NCBI RefSeq assembly: GCF_017571475.1
Contig: NZ_JAGETW010000007.1
Location: 124,001 to 188,000, forward strand
Direction: 5' to 3'
DNA from: Thiomicrorhabdus sp. 6S3-12
GTDB taxonomy: Bacteria > Pseudomonadota > Gammaproteobacteria > Thiomicrospirales > Thiomicrospiraceae
Length of the DNA stretch: 64,000 bases
Both the position numbers and the translations under genes were made by a program. The notes beneath the pieces were generated by a model that worked only from the letters and a program-made list of their open reading frames with translations, did not search any database and was not told the DNA's origin. Below are positions 35,872 through 44,870 of the stretch, piece by piece (positions within the stretch are counted from its first letter, which is position 1; each line of letters opens with the position of its first letter).

Positions 35872-36382
35872 GAAATTCCCATGATTTTACTTAGAGTTAA
35901 GTCAAAATCTATTGAATGGATTGAGAGGTTTTATTAGCAATCTTGAGCAATTGGCTATATTATTCTCTGCGATTGAATTGTTCTAATTTTAGAAACTAGG
36001 ATAGTCCATTCGAAACTGATTGCTAAAATTTTTTAGCGACCCGGTCTAGAAGGATGATCCGTTAATCAATCTTCGCTTAAACTTAAAGCAGTATTTCGGG
36101 ACGGCGGTCGGCGCACTGCCGTTCCGGATTATTGTTTTAAACCTTTTTCGGTTTTCTCTGTTCTATTCTCTGTTTCGTTATCGCGATGGGATCTTTACCT
36201 CGCCTGCTTATTTTCGCTCGTCTGCATATTTCCACTCTTTTTCAGGTAGTTCATTTGAGTGATTCGCTTGAGATCAAATTTTTGTCAGAAATTGGTCTTA
36301 AAAGTTAAATCTTTGATTTGTTTACTAAAGATACGTGGTATAAATTTACAGAATCTGATTATTTTTATAGGGTTTTTAGTTT
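35872..36382 (+). other. 511-bp intergenic region with candidate promoter
   Basis: No open reading frame or RNA gene seen. AT-rich. A TGG followed by TATAAA at 36336-36344 looks like an extended -10 element about 40 bases before the GGDEF-EAL gene, and is the likely promoter for it. No repeats recognised. Confidence 0.35.
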
Positions 36383-38965
36383 ATGCCCATTCATGCCTGC
36401 ATTAAAGAGTTTCATGGGAGTCAGGAAGTCTTCTGTCAAATACTCGAAAGAATTCAGGATGCAGCCTATTTAACCGACGATCAAGGTCGGATTCTGTATG
36501 CAAACCCGGCGGCCGGCAAGGTTTTTGGCTATGAGCGCGAATCCTTGCTCGGTAAAAAGGTCATGGATTTTGAGCCCGATATGACGCCTGCAAAATGGCA
36601 GGCGTTTTTCTTTCGCCTGCAGGAGTTGAAAGAGGTTACCGTTAACAGTCGTTATCTGCGACCGGATGGTGTGGAAACTCCGGTTGAGATAAATACCAAT
36701 TACCTGACTCTTGAAGGATCTGAATTCTGTATAGCGATTGCGCGCGACGTCAGCCGGGATTACCTGCAATCCGAACTCCGCCTTCTGCAAAGCCGACTGT
36801 CCGACATGGTTCATGACAGCGATGAAACTGAGCTGTTGCAGTACGGCCTTGATCAGGCTGAAAAATTAACGCAAAGTGAAATCGCCTTTCTCTATTTTGT
36901 GCAAAGCGACGAGCAGGATGAAGCTTTGCAGGTCTGTTCCAGCCGCACCAAACAACTTATGGATGGCGACTTTCCGCATTACTTATCTGAACAAGTCGGT
37001 ATGTGGGTGCAGAGTTACATTACCCATGAGGCGGTGTTGTGTAATGATTTTTCGCAATACCCGAATAAAAAAGGACTGCCGGAGTGGCATTCGGAAATAC
37101 GCCGTTTTCTGACCGTTCCTCTGGTGCAGAAAGACGCAGTCGTTGCCGTCGTCGGCGTTGCAAACAAAGTCAGTGACTATAATCAGAACGATATCGATTT
37201 ACTGTCTTGCGTGACCGAAATGATCGATGCCTACCGTCGGCGACAAAAGTCCGAGCAGCGGGTTGGTTTCGATTATTACCACGATGGACTGACCGGTGTG
37301 GCCAACCGCCAGTTAATGATGGACCGGGTTGAACAGAGCATTGCGGAAGCGACGCGGCACGGACAGAGTTTCGCGGTCTGTTATATGGATATTACCGGTT
37401 TCAGACGGGTGAATAATCTGTATGGTCACGATTTCGGCGACAGCGTTTTACAGGCGCTTGCCAAGCGTTTGCAGGACGCGCTGAGAGTGGATGATAGTAT
37501 TGCCCGACTCGGCGGAGACGAATTTGCCTTCATTCTGCATCAGGTGGATTCCCCCTATCATTGCGAGCAAGCCTTAAGAAGATTGCTGCAGAGCATAATC
37601 ATGCCGTTTGATGTTATGGGGGAGCGGGTTCACCTGACGGCAAATATCGGAGCCACGCTCTATCCTCTGGATGCCTGCGATGCCAGTACCCTGTTGCATC
37701 ATGCTTATCAGAGTATGTATGAAGCCAAATCTCAGGAATACCTCAACTTCTATATTTATAATCCGCAAGAATCGGCGCTGATCAAAAGTCGTCAGGCACT
37801 GATTCAGGAGTTCCCTTTTGCATTACGCGAAGAGCAGTTCTGTTTATTTCTGCAGCCCAAGATTGATCTGCAAAATCTGCAAGTCATCGGTTTTGAAGGT
37901 CTGATTCGCTGGCGACACCCGCAAAAAGGCCTTTTAACGCCGGATAAGTTCCTCCCCGAGCTCAACGGAACAGTTGAAGAGATTGTTCTCGGCGAGTGGG
38001 TGGTCGAAAGAGCCTTGAAGAAACTGCAGGTCTGGCACAGGGAAGGGTTGAAGTTATCCTTGAGCATCAATATCAGTCCTCGGCAGATTCAGGAGAGTAC
38101 CTTCAGCGATTTTGTGCTGTGCACCTTGAAAAAATTTCCCGAGGGGCTGGCGCAATGGCTGGAGATAGAGCTGCTTGAAGACAGCGATTTTGATGATAGC
38201 GACGCTGTGCTAGAAAACATGCGGATTCTGAAAGAGCAGGGGATTCGTTTTCTGCTGGACGATTTCGGAACCGGCTATGCCTCGCTGGCGCATTTTTATA
38301 ATTTGCCGTTTGATTTGCTTAAGATCGACCAGAATTTTGTCAAACGTATGCTTGATCGCAGCGATAATCTGGATATTGTGGAAGGGGTCTTGCGCCTCTC
38401 AGAGGCGATTCAGCGGCCTGTGATCACCGAAGGTGTCGAATCGATCGAGATCGGCTATATGCTGATGAAACTCGGCAGTCAGTTTGCCCAGGGGTATGGA
38501 ATCGCCCGTCCTATGCCGATGGATCGGGTTAAAAGCTGGCTGGAGGAGTGGGAACATGCGAATCCTTGGCAGGATCTTCGAGCAGAAATCGAGGATGATC
38601 ATCTACGCTATGACCTGGGGGTGGCGGTTTTCAGTCAGCGCTGGTGGGTCAATGCGATCGAGCGGCATCTCAAAATCTGCTGCATGGGAGAGAAGGTTCC
38701 CGCGACTTATCATTCGGGGATGCCTGAACTGGATGAGAGCAAGTGCCAGTTTTACTGCTGGTATCGAGGTATCGGCAAAACCCGTTACGGCAAAATGCCC
38801 GGTTACGGTTCTCTGTATGAACAGCATCATGAAATGCATGAACTGGCCAAACAAATCTATAAATGCACCGAAATCGGCGATTATGAACAGGCCTGGTCGC
38901 TGTTCGCTCAGCTCAAGCAGGTGAGCCTCAAAATCATCGACCAGATTGAAGGGTTTGACGCCTAA
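36383..38965 (+). CDS. PAS-GAF-GGDEF-EAL protein with C-terminal CZB domain
   Basis: 860-residue soluble c-di-GMP protein. Order: PAS (about 15-130, AAYLTDDQGRILYANPAAG), GAF (about 150-290), GGDEF with RxxD inhibition site and intact active site (RVDDSIARLGGDEFAFI near 376), EAL domain with the slightly altered EGL motif (GFEGLIRWRHP near 503), DDFGTGYASL and QGYGIARPM. After it comes a CZB-like zinc domain (about 745-860): His in AIERHLKICC, Cys in KCQFYCWYRGIGKTRYG, and EQHHEMHELA. Both synthesis and breakdown sites look usable. In E. coli DgcZ a CZB domain lets zinc inhibit the cyclase; zinc control here is inferred. Confidence 0.88.
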   Translation: MPIHACIKEFHGSQEVFCQILERIQDAAYLTDDQGRILYANPAAGKVFGYERESLLGKKVMDFEPDMTPAKWQAFFFRLQELKEVTVNSRYLRPDGVETPVEINTNYLTLEGSEFCIAIARDVSRDYLQSELRLLQSRLSDMVHDSDETELLQYGLDQAEKLTQSEIAFLYFVQSDEQDEALQVCSSRTKQLMDGDFPHYLSEQVGMWVQSYITHEAVLCNDFSQYPNKKGLPEWHSEIRRFLTVPLVQKDAVVAVVGVANKVSDYNQNDIDLLSCVTEMIDAYRRRQKSEQRVGFDYYHDGLTGVANRQLMMDRVEQSIAEATRHGQSFAVCYMDITGFRRVNNLYGHDFGDSVLQALAKRLQDALRVDDSIARLGGDEFAFILHQVDSPYHCEQALRRLLQSIIMPFDVMGERVHLTANIGATLYPLDACDASTLLHHAYQSMYEAKSQEYLNFYIYNPQESALIKSRQALIQEFPFALREEQFCLFLQPKIDLQNLQVIGFEGLIRWRHPQKGLLTPDKFLPELNGTVEEIVLGEWVVERALKKLQVWHREGLKLSLSINISPRQIQESTFSDFVLCTLKKFPEGLAQWLEIELLEDSDFDDSDAVLENMRILKEQGIRFLLDDFGTGYASLAHFYNLPFDLLKIDQNFVKRMLDRSDNLDIVEGVLRLSEAIQRPVITEGVESIEIGYMLMKLGSQFAQGYGIARPMPMDRVKSWLEEWEHANPWQDLRAEIEDDHLRYDLGVAVFSQRWWVNAIERHLKICCMGEKVPATYHSGMPELDESKCQFYCWYRGIGKTRYGKMPGYGSLYEQHHEMHELAKQIYKCTEIGDYEQAWSLFAQLKQVSLKIIDQIEGFDA

Positions 38966-38984
38966 GCAACCTAACCCCTTGCCT

Positions 38985-39695
38985 TTATCTCGGCAGTGAA
39001 CCGTTATTGATGTCGATACAGACGCCGTTTATATATTCCGGACTTTCGGTTGCCAGCCAGAACATGGTGTCCGCCACTTCTTGTGCCGTAGCGAAGCGAC
39101 CGCTGATGGTATTCTGCAAAAAAGCTTTCTGACGGTGTTCGGGAATACTGTCGAGCATATCGGTTTCCACCGGACTCGGCGCGACGGCATTGACGATAAT
39201 GTCGCCTTGAAAAGCTTTGGAGAACGCCTTGGTGGCATTGATCAGACCGGCTTTGGCGATCCCGTACCAGATGTCGGGGTGTCCGATCTGGCCGGCAATG
39301 GACGCGTTGTTCACCACTCGCGCCTTATAGTCGCTTGGCGCTTTGAGTTTCTTTTCCAGCAATGTGGTTAACTGCACCGGAGCGATAATGTTCAGATTCA
39401 GGGCGTAGTCGCGTTGATCGGCAGGGTAATCGTCATAGGTGATCGGCTGTAAAAGCCCTGCATTATTGACCAGTACGTCGATGTCATCTATCTGTCCGGC
39501 CAGAACGGGTAGCTGTTCGATCTGCGTCAGGTCGAATGCAATGCAGCGCACTTGCGGGTGGTTCTGGTAGTCAAAACTTTCGCGATTGGAAAAATCACGC
39601 GCGATAATGGTAACGAAATCGCCCTGTGTGACGAACTTTTCAGTCAACGCCAGTCCGATTCCTTTATTGCCGCCGGTAATCACGACCTTTCTCAT
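38985..39695 (-). CDS. Short-chain dehydrogenase/reductase (SDR)
   Basis: 236 residues, classical SDR fold. NAD(P) site TGGNKGIGLALTEKF near residues 7-21, NNAG near 92, catalytic Ser in NNASIAG and YxxxK in WYGIAKAG near 148. Closest in form to 3-oxoacyl-ACP reductase-like (FabG-type) proteins, but not in a fatty acid gene cluster, so the substrate is unknown. Convergent with the GGDEF-EAL gene 19 bases away. Confidence 0.85.
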   Translation of the reverse strand: MRKVVITGGNKGIGLALTEKFVTQGDFVTIIARDFSNRESFDYQNHPQVRCIAFDLTQIEQLPVLAGQIDDIDVLVNNAGLLQPITYDDYPADQRDYALNLNIIAPVQLTTLLEKKLKAPSDYKARVVNNASIAGQIGHPDIWYGIAKAGLINATKAFSKAFQGDIIVNAVAPSPVETDMLDSIPEHRQKAFLQNTISGRFATAQEVADTMFWLATESPEYINGVCIDINNGSLPR

Positions 39696-39776
39696 AAAAT
39701 AGTCCTTTCTTTTTGCGCCTTTCTGCGCAGAGATTTTAAGAAAGTATACCGGTACTGTACAGCGGGCGGGAGTTTT

Positions 39777-40451
39777 CTAAGCGCTGGATCGCCCGTCCCC
39801 GAGTTTTTGCAGAAACCATTTTCTGGCGGCATCTGCGGCTAGGTCGAGCGTACCCGGTTCTTCGAATAGATGGGTCGCTCCGGGAATCACGGTTAACTCG
39901 CATTCGGCGTGCATTTGCGACTGAGCCAGTTTGTTCAGTTGCAGAACTTCGTAATCCAAACCTCCGACGATCAGCAGTGTCGGCGCTTGCACCTTGGCCA
40001 ATACCGGTTGTGCCAGATCGGGCCTGCCTCCGCGCGAAACCACGGTCTTAATCTTATCGGCAAGCGATTCGGCGGCAAACAGTGCAGCGGCGGCTCCGGT
40101 GCTGGCTCCGAACAGGCCGATCGGTAAATCAGCCAGTTTCGGCTGTCGGGCGACATACTTTATGGCGTAGCGGCTTCTGTCACTTAACAGCGGAATATCG
40201 AAACGGAATTCGCGCGTCAGCATATCTATTTGGTTCTCTTCAGCAGTCAGCAAGTCAAACAGCAAAGTCGCCAAGCCAGCCTGATTAAGCAGTTGAGCGA
40301 CATGGCGGTTACGGGAACTGAAACGACTGCTGCCACTGCCGTGAATAAAAAGAACCAGGCCTCGAGCATCGTCGGGCAGGCGCAGATTTCCCTCCAGTGT
40401 GACGTCACCGGCAGGAATCTGCATGCTACTTTCTGGAATTTCAGGGTTCAT
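39777..40451 (-). CDS. Alpha/beta hydrolase (dienelactone hydrolase-like)
   Basis: 224 residues. FIHGSGSSRFSSRN supplies the oxyanion loop, the nucleophile Ser is in FGASTGAAAAL, Asp in VGGLDYEVL and His in GATHLFEEPG: a complete catalytic triad. It begins 3 bases after a phosphoribosyltransferase gene on the same strand. The two are fused in one polypeptide in many bacteria, so they probably work together, but the substrate is not known. Confidence 0.85.
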   Translation of the reverse strand: MNPEIPESSMQIPAGDVTLEGNLRLPDDARGLVLFIHGSGSSRFSSRNRHVAQLLNQAGLATLLFDLLTAEENQIDMLTREFRFDIPLLSDRSRYAIKYVARQPKLADLPIGLFGASTGAAAALFAAESLADKIKTVVSRGGRPDLAQPVLAKVQAPTLLIVGGLDYEVLQLNKLAQSQMHAECELTVIPGATHLFEEPGTLDLAADAARKWFLQKLGDGRSSA

Positions 40452-40454
40452 AAG

Positions 40455-41102
40455 CTACGCCTGCCATGCCTCTTGGAGCTGCTGTTTGACCTCGGCGTCG
40501 CTTACCTGGTCAAACTGTAGATACCACTGCCCGATCGCGGAAAAATCGTACGGCTGGAAAGGGCAGACAACCTGATCGACTTTGGATTCGATCAGTTCGA
40601 CGCTTTGCGGCGGAGCGACTGGCACGGCGACTGTGACGGATGCGGGCTTCTGCAAGCGAACCGCGTCAATTGCCGCCAGCATTGTAGAGCCGGTTGCCAG
40701 TCCGTCATCGACCAGTACGACATCGCGATTCTGCAGTGTCAGATGCGGGCGTTCGCCTCTATAGGCTTTTTCGCGCCTTTCCAGTTCTTGGCGTTCTTTG
40801 GCTTCGATGACGGCAATCTCTTTGTCGTCGATGTTATAGGCGCGAATAACGGATTGGTTGAGCACTTTGATATTGCCGCTCGCGATGGCGCCCATTGCCA
40901 GTTCCGGAAAATGCGGTGCACCGAGTTTGCGTACCAGCAGCAGATCCAATGGAGCCTTAAAGGCCTTGGCGATCTCGAAAGCGACAGGGACACCGCCTCG
41001 GGGAAGAGCCAGTATGACCGGGTTGCGGAGAGTTGTCTGTTGCTGTAAACACTCTGCCAGCCAGCGGCCGGCAGTATCTCGATCAGGTATCGGTAATTTC
41101 AT
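40455..41102 (-). CDS. Type I phosphoribosyltransferase-like protein
   Basis: 215 residues. The PRPP-binding motif is VVLVDDGLATGSTMLA near residue 120, and the N-terminal PRGGVPVAFEIA fits the phosphoribosyltransferase family (ComF/Rv0571c-like). No purine or pyrimidine genes are nearby. It precedes the alpha/beta hydrolase gene with a 3-base gap; the pair corresponds to the common phosphoribosyltransferase-hydrolase fusion. Physiological role unknown. Confidence 0.85.
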   Translation of the reverse strand: MKLPIPDRDTAGRWLAECLQQQTTLRNPVILALPRGGVPVAFEIAKAFKAPLDLLLVRKLGAPHFPELAMGAIASGNIKVLNQSVIRAYNIDDKEIAVIEAKERQELERREKAYRGERPHLTLQNRDVVLVDDGLATGSTMLAAIDAVRLQKPASVTVAVPVAPPQSVELIESKVDQVVCPFQPYDFSAIGQWYLQFDQVSDAEVKQQLQEAWQA

Positions 41103-41350
41103 GAGTCGCTTTCCTGTTGATTTTAAAGGGAAAGGGGGCGTGTGCTTTTTAGTCTAGCGATTTAGCGAAAGCGCCGTGTCGTTTTAAGATCGAAAATTGA
41201 TCCGAATAGATTACCGGGTTAAGAAATGGAAGGTGTTGTCGAGTCGTGCTTCTTGAGTGCGGTCTGGATAAATTAAACTGATTTGCTTTCAATATTTATG
41301 TTTATTAGTGTTGTAAACGTAGGTTTTTTTAACTCTTTTAGGAATGATGT

Positions 41351-41860
41351 ATGAAATTTTCCCGGTTTGCATTTTTGAAGTTGTGCTTTGCGTTATTTGT
41401 AGTGACTTTTTCGGTTCCCGGCTCTGCGACGGAATTAAACAATAGGGAAGCGATGCAAGGTCTTAAAAGCATGCATGTGATCTACGATATCCGTAAATCC
41501 ACTCCGAATGCGATGTTGGTTTATTTAAAAGGGATTGAATCCAACCGAAGCAATTTGATTAAAGAAGGGGTTGAACCGCATCAGAGAATTGTCTTTATTG
41601 CCCGTTCGGTAAAGTTCATTACCACACAACCTTCGGAAGAGGTGGAAATGCAGTATGGGCCGGTTCTCGAGAAAGTAGCGGCTCAGATCGCGCGACTGGT
41701 TGAACTGGGCGTTAAAATGGAAGTTTGTTCCGCCGCGACAGCGGCTTTTAATGTCGATAATGATACCTTGCTTCCGGGCATTAAGCCGGTCCGTTCAGGC
41801 TTTTTATCGGTGATGGGCTGGCAGGCTCAGGGATATCAGTTAGTGCCGGTTTACGATTGA
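41351..41860 (+). CDS. Exported DsrE/DsrF-like protein
   Basis: 169 residues: signal peptide (FAFLKLCFALFVVTFSVPGSA), then a DsrE-type fold of about 140 residues. One conserved Cys appears in MEVCSAATAAFNV near residue 136, at the position of the family's active Cys. DsrE-like proteins carry sulfur atoms or bind sulfur compounds; a periplasmic form fits sulfur oxidation, but no Sox or Dsr genes are beside it. A strong terminator follows. Confidence 0.72.
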   Translation: MKFSRFAFLKLCFALFVVTFSVPGSATELNNREAMQGLKSMHVIYDIRKSTPNAMLVYLKGIESNRSNLIKEGVEPHQRIVFIARSVKFITTQPSEEVEMQYGPVLEKVAAQIARLVELGVKMEVCSAATAAFNVDNDTLLPGIKPVRSGFLSVMGWQAQGYQLVPVYD

Positions 41861-41896
41861 ACCGCTCCAGGCTTATCCGTCGTAGGGTTAAATAGC

Positions 41897-41926
41897 AAGC
41901 CCGCCGTATGTTCGGCGGGTTTTTTA
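41897..41926 (+). terminator. Rho-independent terminator after the DsrE gene
   Basis: CCCGCCG (41900-41906) pairs with CGGCGGG (41913-41919), followed by seven Ts. It lies 40 bases after the DsrE stop. Confidence 0.8.
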
Positions 41927-41960
41927 TTGGTTGACGCCTTATAAGTCGGCGGTTCGGCAA

Positions 41961-42632
41961 TCATTCGAAATAGCGGGTAAAGGCTTCCACCGGTTCCCGC
42001 TCGGTGCGGTACTGGTTGACCGGATGATCGGTGTTTTCGTAGCCAAGTGCCATTCCTCCGAGCAAGAGTTTATCGTCACCGTAGCCGAGTTGTTCGCGGA
42101 TAATATCGGGATATTCTCCCAAAGCGCCTTGCGGACAGGTGCCCAGCCCTTCTTCCAGTGCCAGCAGCATAATATTCTGGACAAACATGCCATAGTCGAA
42201 AAACGAACCGGTCTGCAGATTTTTATCCATAAAGAAATACAGTGCGACCGGAGCGTCGAAACTGCGGTAGTTTGCCGCCCATTGTGCCATCTGTCCGGCC
42301 TTGTCATGGCGTTCGATCTTTAAGGCGCCATATAACTGCTTTCCGGTTTGTACCCGGCGCAGTTTATAAGCGCCTTTCCATTCGTCCGGGTAGTAAGCGT
42401 AGTCCATTTTGCCGCGTTCACCGGCAGAAAATTTATCCAGCATGGCGTTCTGTAAGCGCAGTTTTGTCTCGCCACTGACAACCGCTACCTGCCAAGGCTG
42501 AGTGTTGACTCCGGAGGGCGCATAACGCGCGGCATCCAGAATCCTCTGAACAATTGCATTGTCCACCGGCTGGTCTAAAAAAGCGCGTACGGAATGACGC
42601 TGGGTTATCGCTTGAGATACAGACAGGCTCAT
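41961..42632 (-). CDS. Nitroreductase family protein
   Basis: 223 residues, FMN-dependent NAD(P)H oxidoreductase. The ATG at 42632 follows AGGAAG and gives MSLSVSQAITQRHSVRAFL, the usual FMN-binding RHSVRAF start; a longer ORF begins at 42686. Other family marks: ARYAPSGVNTQPWQVAVVS, and GTCPQGALGEYPDIIRE near residue 160. The substrate (nitro-compounds, quinones or others) is unknown. Confidence 0.88.
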   Translation of the reverse strand: MSLSVSQAITQRHSVRAFLDQPVDNAIVQRILDAARYAPSGVNTQPWQVAVVSGETKLRLQNAMLDKFSAGERGKMDYAYYPDEWKGAYKLRRVQTGKQLYGALKIERHDKAGQMAQWAANYRSFDAPVALYFFMDKNLQTGSFFDYGMFVQNIMLLALEEGLGTCPQGALGEYPDIIREQLGYGDDKLLLGGMALGYENTDHPVNQYRTEREPVEAFTRYFE

Positions 42633-42676
42633 ATTCTTCCTTGATATTCCGATTGAAAATACTGGTTGAAAGGGGA

Positions 42677-43309
42677 TTATACCCACAGGCTCAGAGGAGG
42701 ATCCATCATCAGCGCTTTGAGCAAATCGGTTTTGCTGATGATTCCGACCAGATTATCCTGCTCGTTAACGACTGGCAGAGCGCTGAGCTGGTATTCGTAC
42801 AGTACTTGCGCCACACGGCGGACATCTGAAACGGGATCTACGGTAATGACTTCCGGATTCATAAACTCCGTAATCGGGGTGTTGGGCGGAAGCCGGTCGT
42901 GCAGACTGACTTTAAACAGCTGCTGGTAGGTCAGCAATCCGACCAGCGATTGTTGCACGTTTATCACCGGCATCTGCTGGAAGCTGCCCTTTTCAAAAAT
43001 ATCCAGAGCCTGTTTTAGCGTCGTACCGCTGTCCAGAGTGGCGACAGGCTGAGACATGATCTGGTAGGCATGCACTAGAACGCTGCGGTCGTTCAGCTGC
43101 AGCATTTTACGATAGGCTTCCCGGTGACGGGCATTGGCCGCCGTTTCAGGAGTATCCTCGGAGCCGCTTCCTTGAATGGAAAAGGTTTGCTCTCGGGCGA
43201 CATCTTCGTGCAAATCAGGGGCTTGTCCGGCGTTCGGTTGATGCACTTTGTGCAGTTGTTCCAGGCTGCTGCGGAAGCGTCTTCCTTGAATATTATAAAT
43301 AGCGAACAT
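42677..43309 (-). CDS. CBS-domain pair protein
   Basis: 210 residues. About 75 N-terminal residues of low conservation are followed by two CBS motifs: IMSQPVATLDSGTTLKQALD with MPVINVQQSLVGLLTYQQL, and FMNPEVITVDPVSDVRRVAQ with LPVVNEQDNLVGIISKTDLL. CBS pairs bind adenine nucleotides and act as energy sensors. There is no attached enzyme or channel domain, so the protein probably acts in trans. Lies upstream of the nitroreductase gene on the same strand. Confidence 0.85.
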   Translation of the reverse strand: MFAIYNIQGRRFRSSLEQLHKVHQPNAGQAPDLHEDVAREQTFSIQGSGSEDTPETAANARHREAYRKMLQLNDRSVLVHAYQIMSQPVATLDSGTTLKQALDIFEKGSFQQMPVINVQQSLVGLLTYQQLFKVSLHDRLPPNTPITEFMNPEVITVDPVSDVRRVAQVLYEYQLSALPVVNEQDNLVGIISKTDLLKALMMDPPLSLWV

Positions 43310-43665
43310 GATTCACCTCGCGGATAGCAAGGTTCTATCTTAGGCGTAATTCATTTCAATTTCACGCTGTAAGCATGACGGATTGATTGAAAATATATCT
43401 GGTATTTAAGGGTATATGATATATACTTGTTTGACTGTGCTAAGAGTTTTCGTTTAAGCAAGTAGTGGAAATATCGTGTTTTTACATGTCCTTACTGGTT
43501 TTATGAGTTTAGCGCAGGATTTGTCGTATTCATTTTGCGGTTTTCGTTAACCGTAAGAACTTTTCCTCCAATGGGCATTGTTTTTCAACAGAGCCCATTA
43601 TCTTTCCTGGAGTTCTTCATTCACTCCAGGAGCTTTTTTTCACGACTTTGTTCCATCCTTTGGCC
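43310..43665. other. 356-bp gap with two hairpins and a terminator
   Basis: No reading frame is convincing here. It holds an AT-rich stretch (around 43390-43430), the candidate small RNA described separately, and a terminator on the plus strand with no plus-strand gene before it. Flanked by the start of the CBS gene and the end of the RDD gene, both on the minus strand. Confidence 0.4.
43430..43640 (+). ncRNA. Candidate small RNA with two hairpins and a terminator
   Basis: On the plus strand, AATGGGC (43570-43576) pairs with GCCCATT (43593-43599), and TCCTGGAGT (43605-43613) pairs with ACTCCAGGA (43623-43631), followed by GCTTTTTTT. The terminator has no plus-strand protein gene upstream for more than a kilobase (the nearest, the DsrE gene, has its own). 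An independent transcript from the AT-rich region before it would explain it. The 5' end is a guess; no family recognised. Confidence 0.3.
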
Positions 43666-44118
43666 TTAACGGTTTTCTTCGAATGTCACCTTATCCGGAT
43701 TATTGTCCCGGATCACCACTGTTCCGGCGATTTTGTCGTGCCACCCCTGTTTTTTCGGGTCAAAGCCGATCCAAATGAACCCGAGTCCCAATGGCACGGC
43801 GGAGATAATATAAGCGAAGTAGCGGATCACAGCTTGAAAGACGGAAAGCTTGTAACCGGTTCTGGCATCAACGATTTTCAGTTTAGTGGCCATTTTTCCG
43901 GGCGTGCCATAAAAACGCACCCAAAGCCAGATAATGACGATAAACGGCAGTATCCAATTGATCAGCAAGTCCCAAAAGCCGTGGATAATCGCACCGTTGC
44001 TCATCTCCTCGGAGCCGTAAATCATCATGGTGGGAATAGTGAAAACAATGACCATCAGGATGGCGTCGATAAAAGTCGCCCCGACTCTGATCCAGAAACC
44101 CGCATACGTTGGTTGCAT
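43666..44118 (-). CDS. RDD family membrane protein
   Basis: 150 residues with three or four membrane helices. The RDD-like motif is at the N-terminus (YAGFWIRVGATFIDAILM; here R..A..ID), and the family's later GQTPGK block reads FYGTPGKMATKLKIVDARTG near residue 85. Function of the family is broad, including cation antiport and membrane stress. Stands alone between two unrelated genes. Confidence 0.85.
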   Translation of the reverse strand: MQPTYAGFWIRVGATFIDAILMVIVFTIPTMMIYGSEEMSNGAIIHGFWDLLINWILPFIVIIWLWVRFYGTPGKMATKLKIVDARTGYKLSVFQAVIRYFAYIISAVPLGLGFIWIGFDPKKQGWHDKIAGTVVIRDNNPDKVTFEENR

Positions 44119-44240
44119 TCTATTCTCCTCGATCGATTAAATAGCGCTTTATTTATCAAAAGCATATACAAAATACCATCTTAACCGAGTTTAATTGCGT
44201 ATTACAGATGGTAGAGATCGAAAGATTTTTTGGCAAGGGG

Positions 44241-44870
44241 TCAGCTCATTTTCACCAGGATATCTTCCAGCGAATTCGCACAGATTTGAAAACGTTTACC
44301 GATCTCTTTCAACTGCAAAAGCAGTTCGCGGTGAATGAACATCTCTTGAAGGTTATTGCTTTTTGAAAGCAGGGCCATCTTTTCGACATAAATATCCACC
44401 AGATAATCATAGCTGTCGCGAACGTTTTGCGCTTCAACCGCGACGGCAAGATGATCTTTCTCGATCAGTTTTTCAAACCCTTTGGCAAGGTGTTCCGCAC
44501 TCAGGCAGATTTGCGAAAAAATGGTGTTGTAGCCATTGTGCAATTCACGGATTTCATAGGCTTTGGCTTCGATAATGAAGTGACGGATACTGACAGCCAG
44601 CCAATCTAACTGGCTGATGATGCGAAAAATGGATTCGCGATCGATGGGGGTGATAAAGCTGTTGAGCAATTCATTCATATTGCTCTCTTTGATGCTTTTC
44701 GCCTGATGTTCGTCTTCGGTTACCGCCTGACAGCAGATCTCGTCGCCCTCGATAAAGCACGACTGCAGATCGTGCGTGATACGCTTGATAGCCTGCGCAT
44801 GCTGGTTCAAGGCACCGAGGAAATCGACCTCTCTCGGTAAGACGTATTTTTGGAGAAGGGATCTAAACAT
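44241..44870 (-). CDS. DUF47 (PhoU-like) phosphate transport regulator
   Basis: 209 helical residues of the DUF47/PhoU-like family, which accompany Pit phosphate transporters. The ATG at 44870 is chosen for GGAGG upstream; a longer ORF from 44939 lies within the pit gene. It overlaps the end of pit by 8 bases, so translation is coupled. Likely regulates phosphate uptake through Pit. Confidence 0.85.
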   Translation of the reverse strand: MFRSLLQKYVLPREVDFLGALNQHAQAIKRITHDLQSCFIEGDEICCQAVTEDEHQAKSIKESNMNELLNSFITPIDRESIFRIISQLDWLAVSIRHFIIEAKAYEIRELHNGYNTIFSQICLSAEHLAKGFEKLIEKDHLAVAVEAQNVRDSYDYLVDIYVEKMALLSKSNNLQEMFIHRELLLQLKEIGKRFQICANSLEDILVKMS

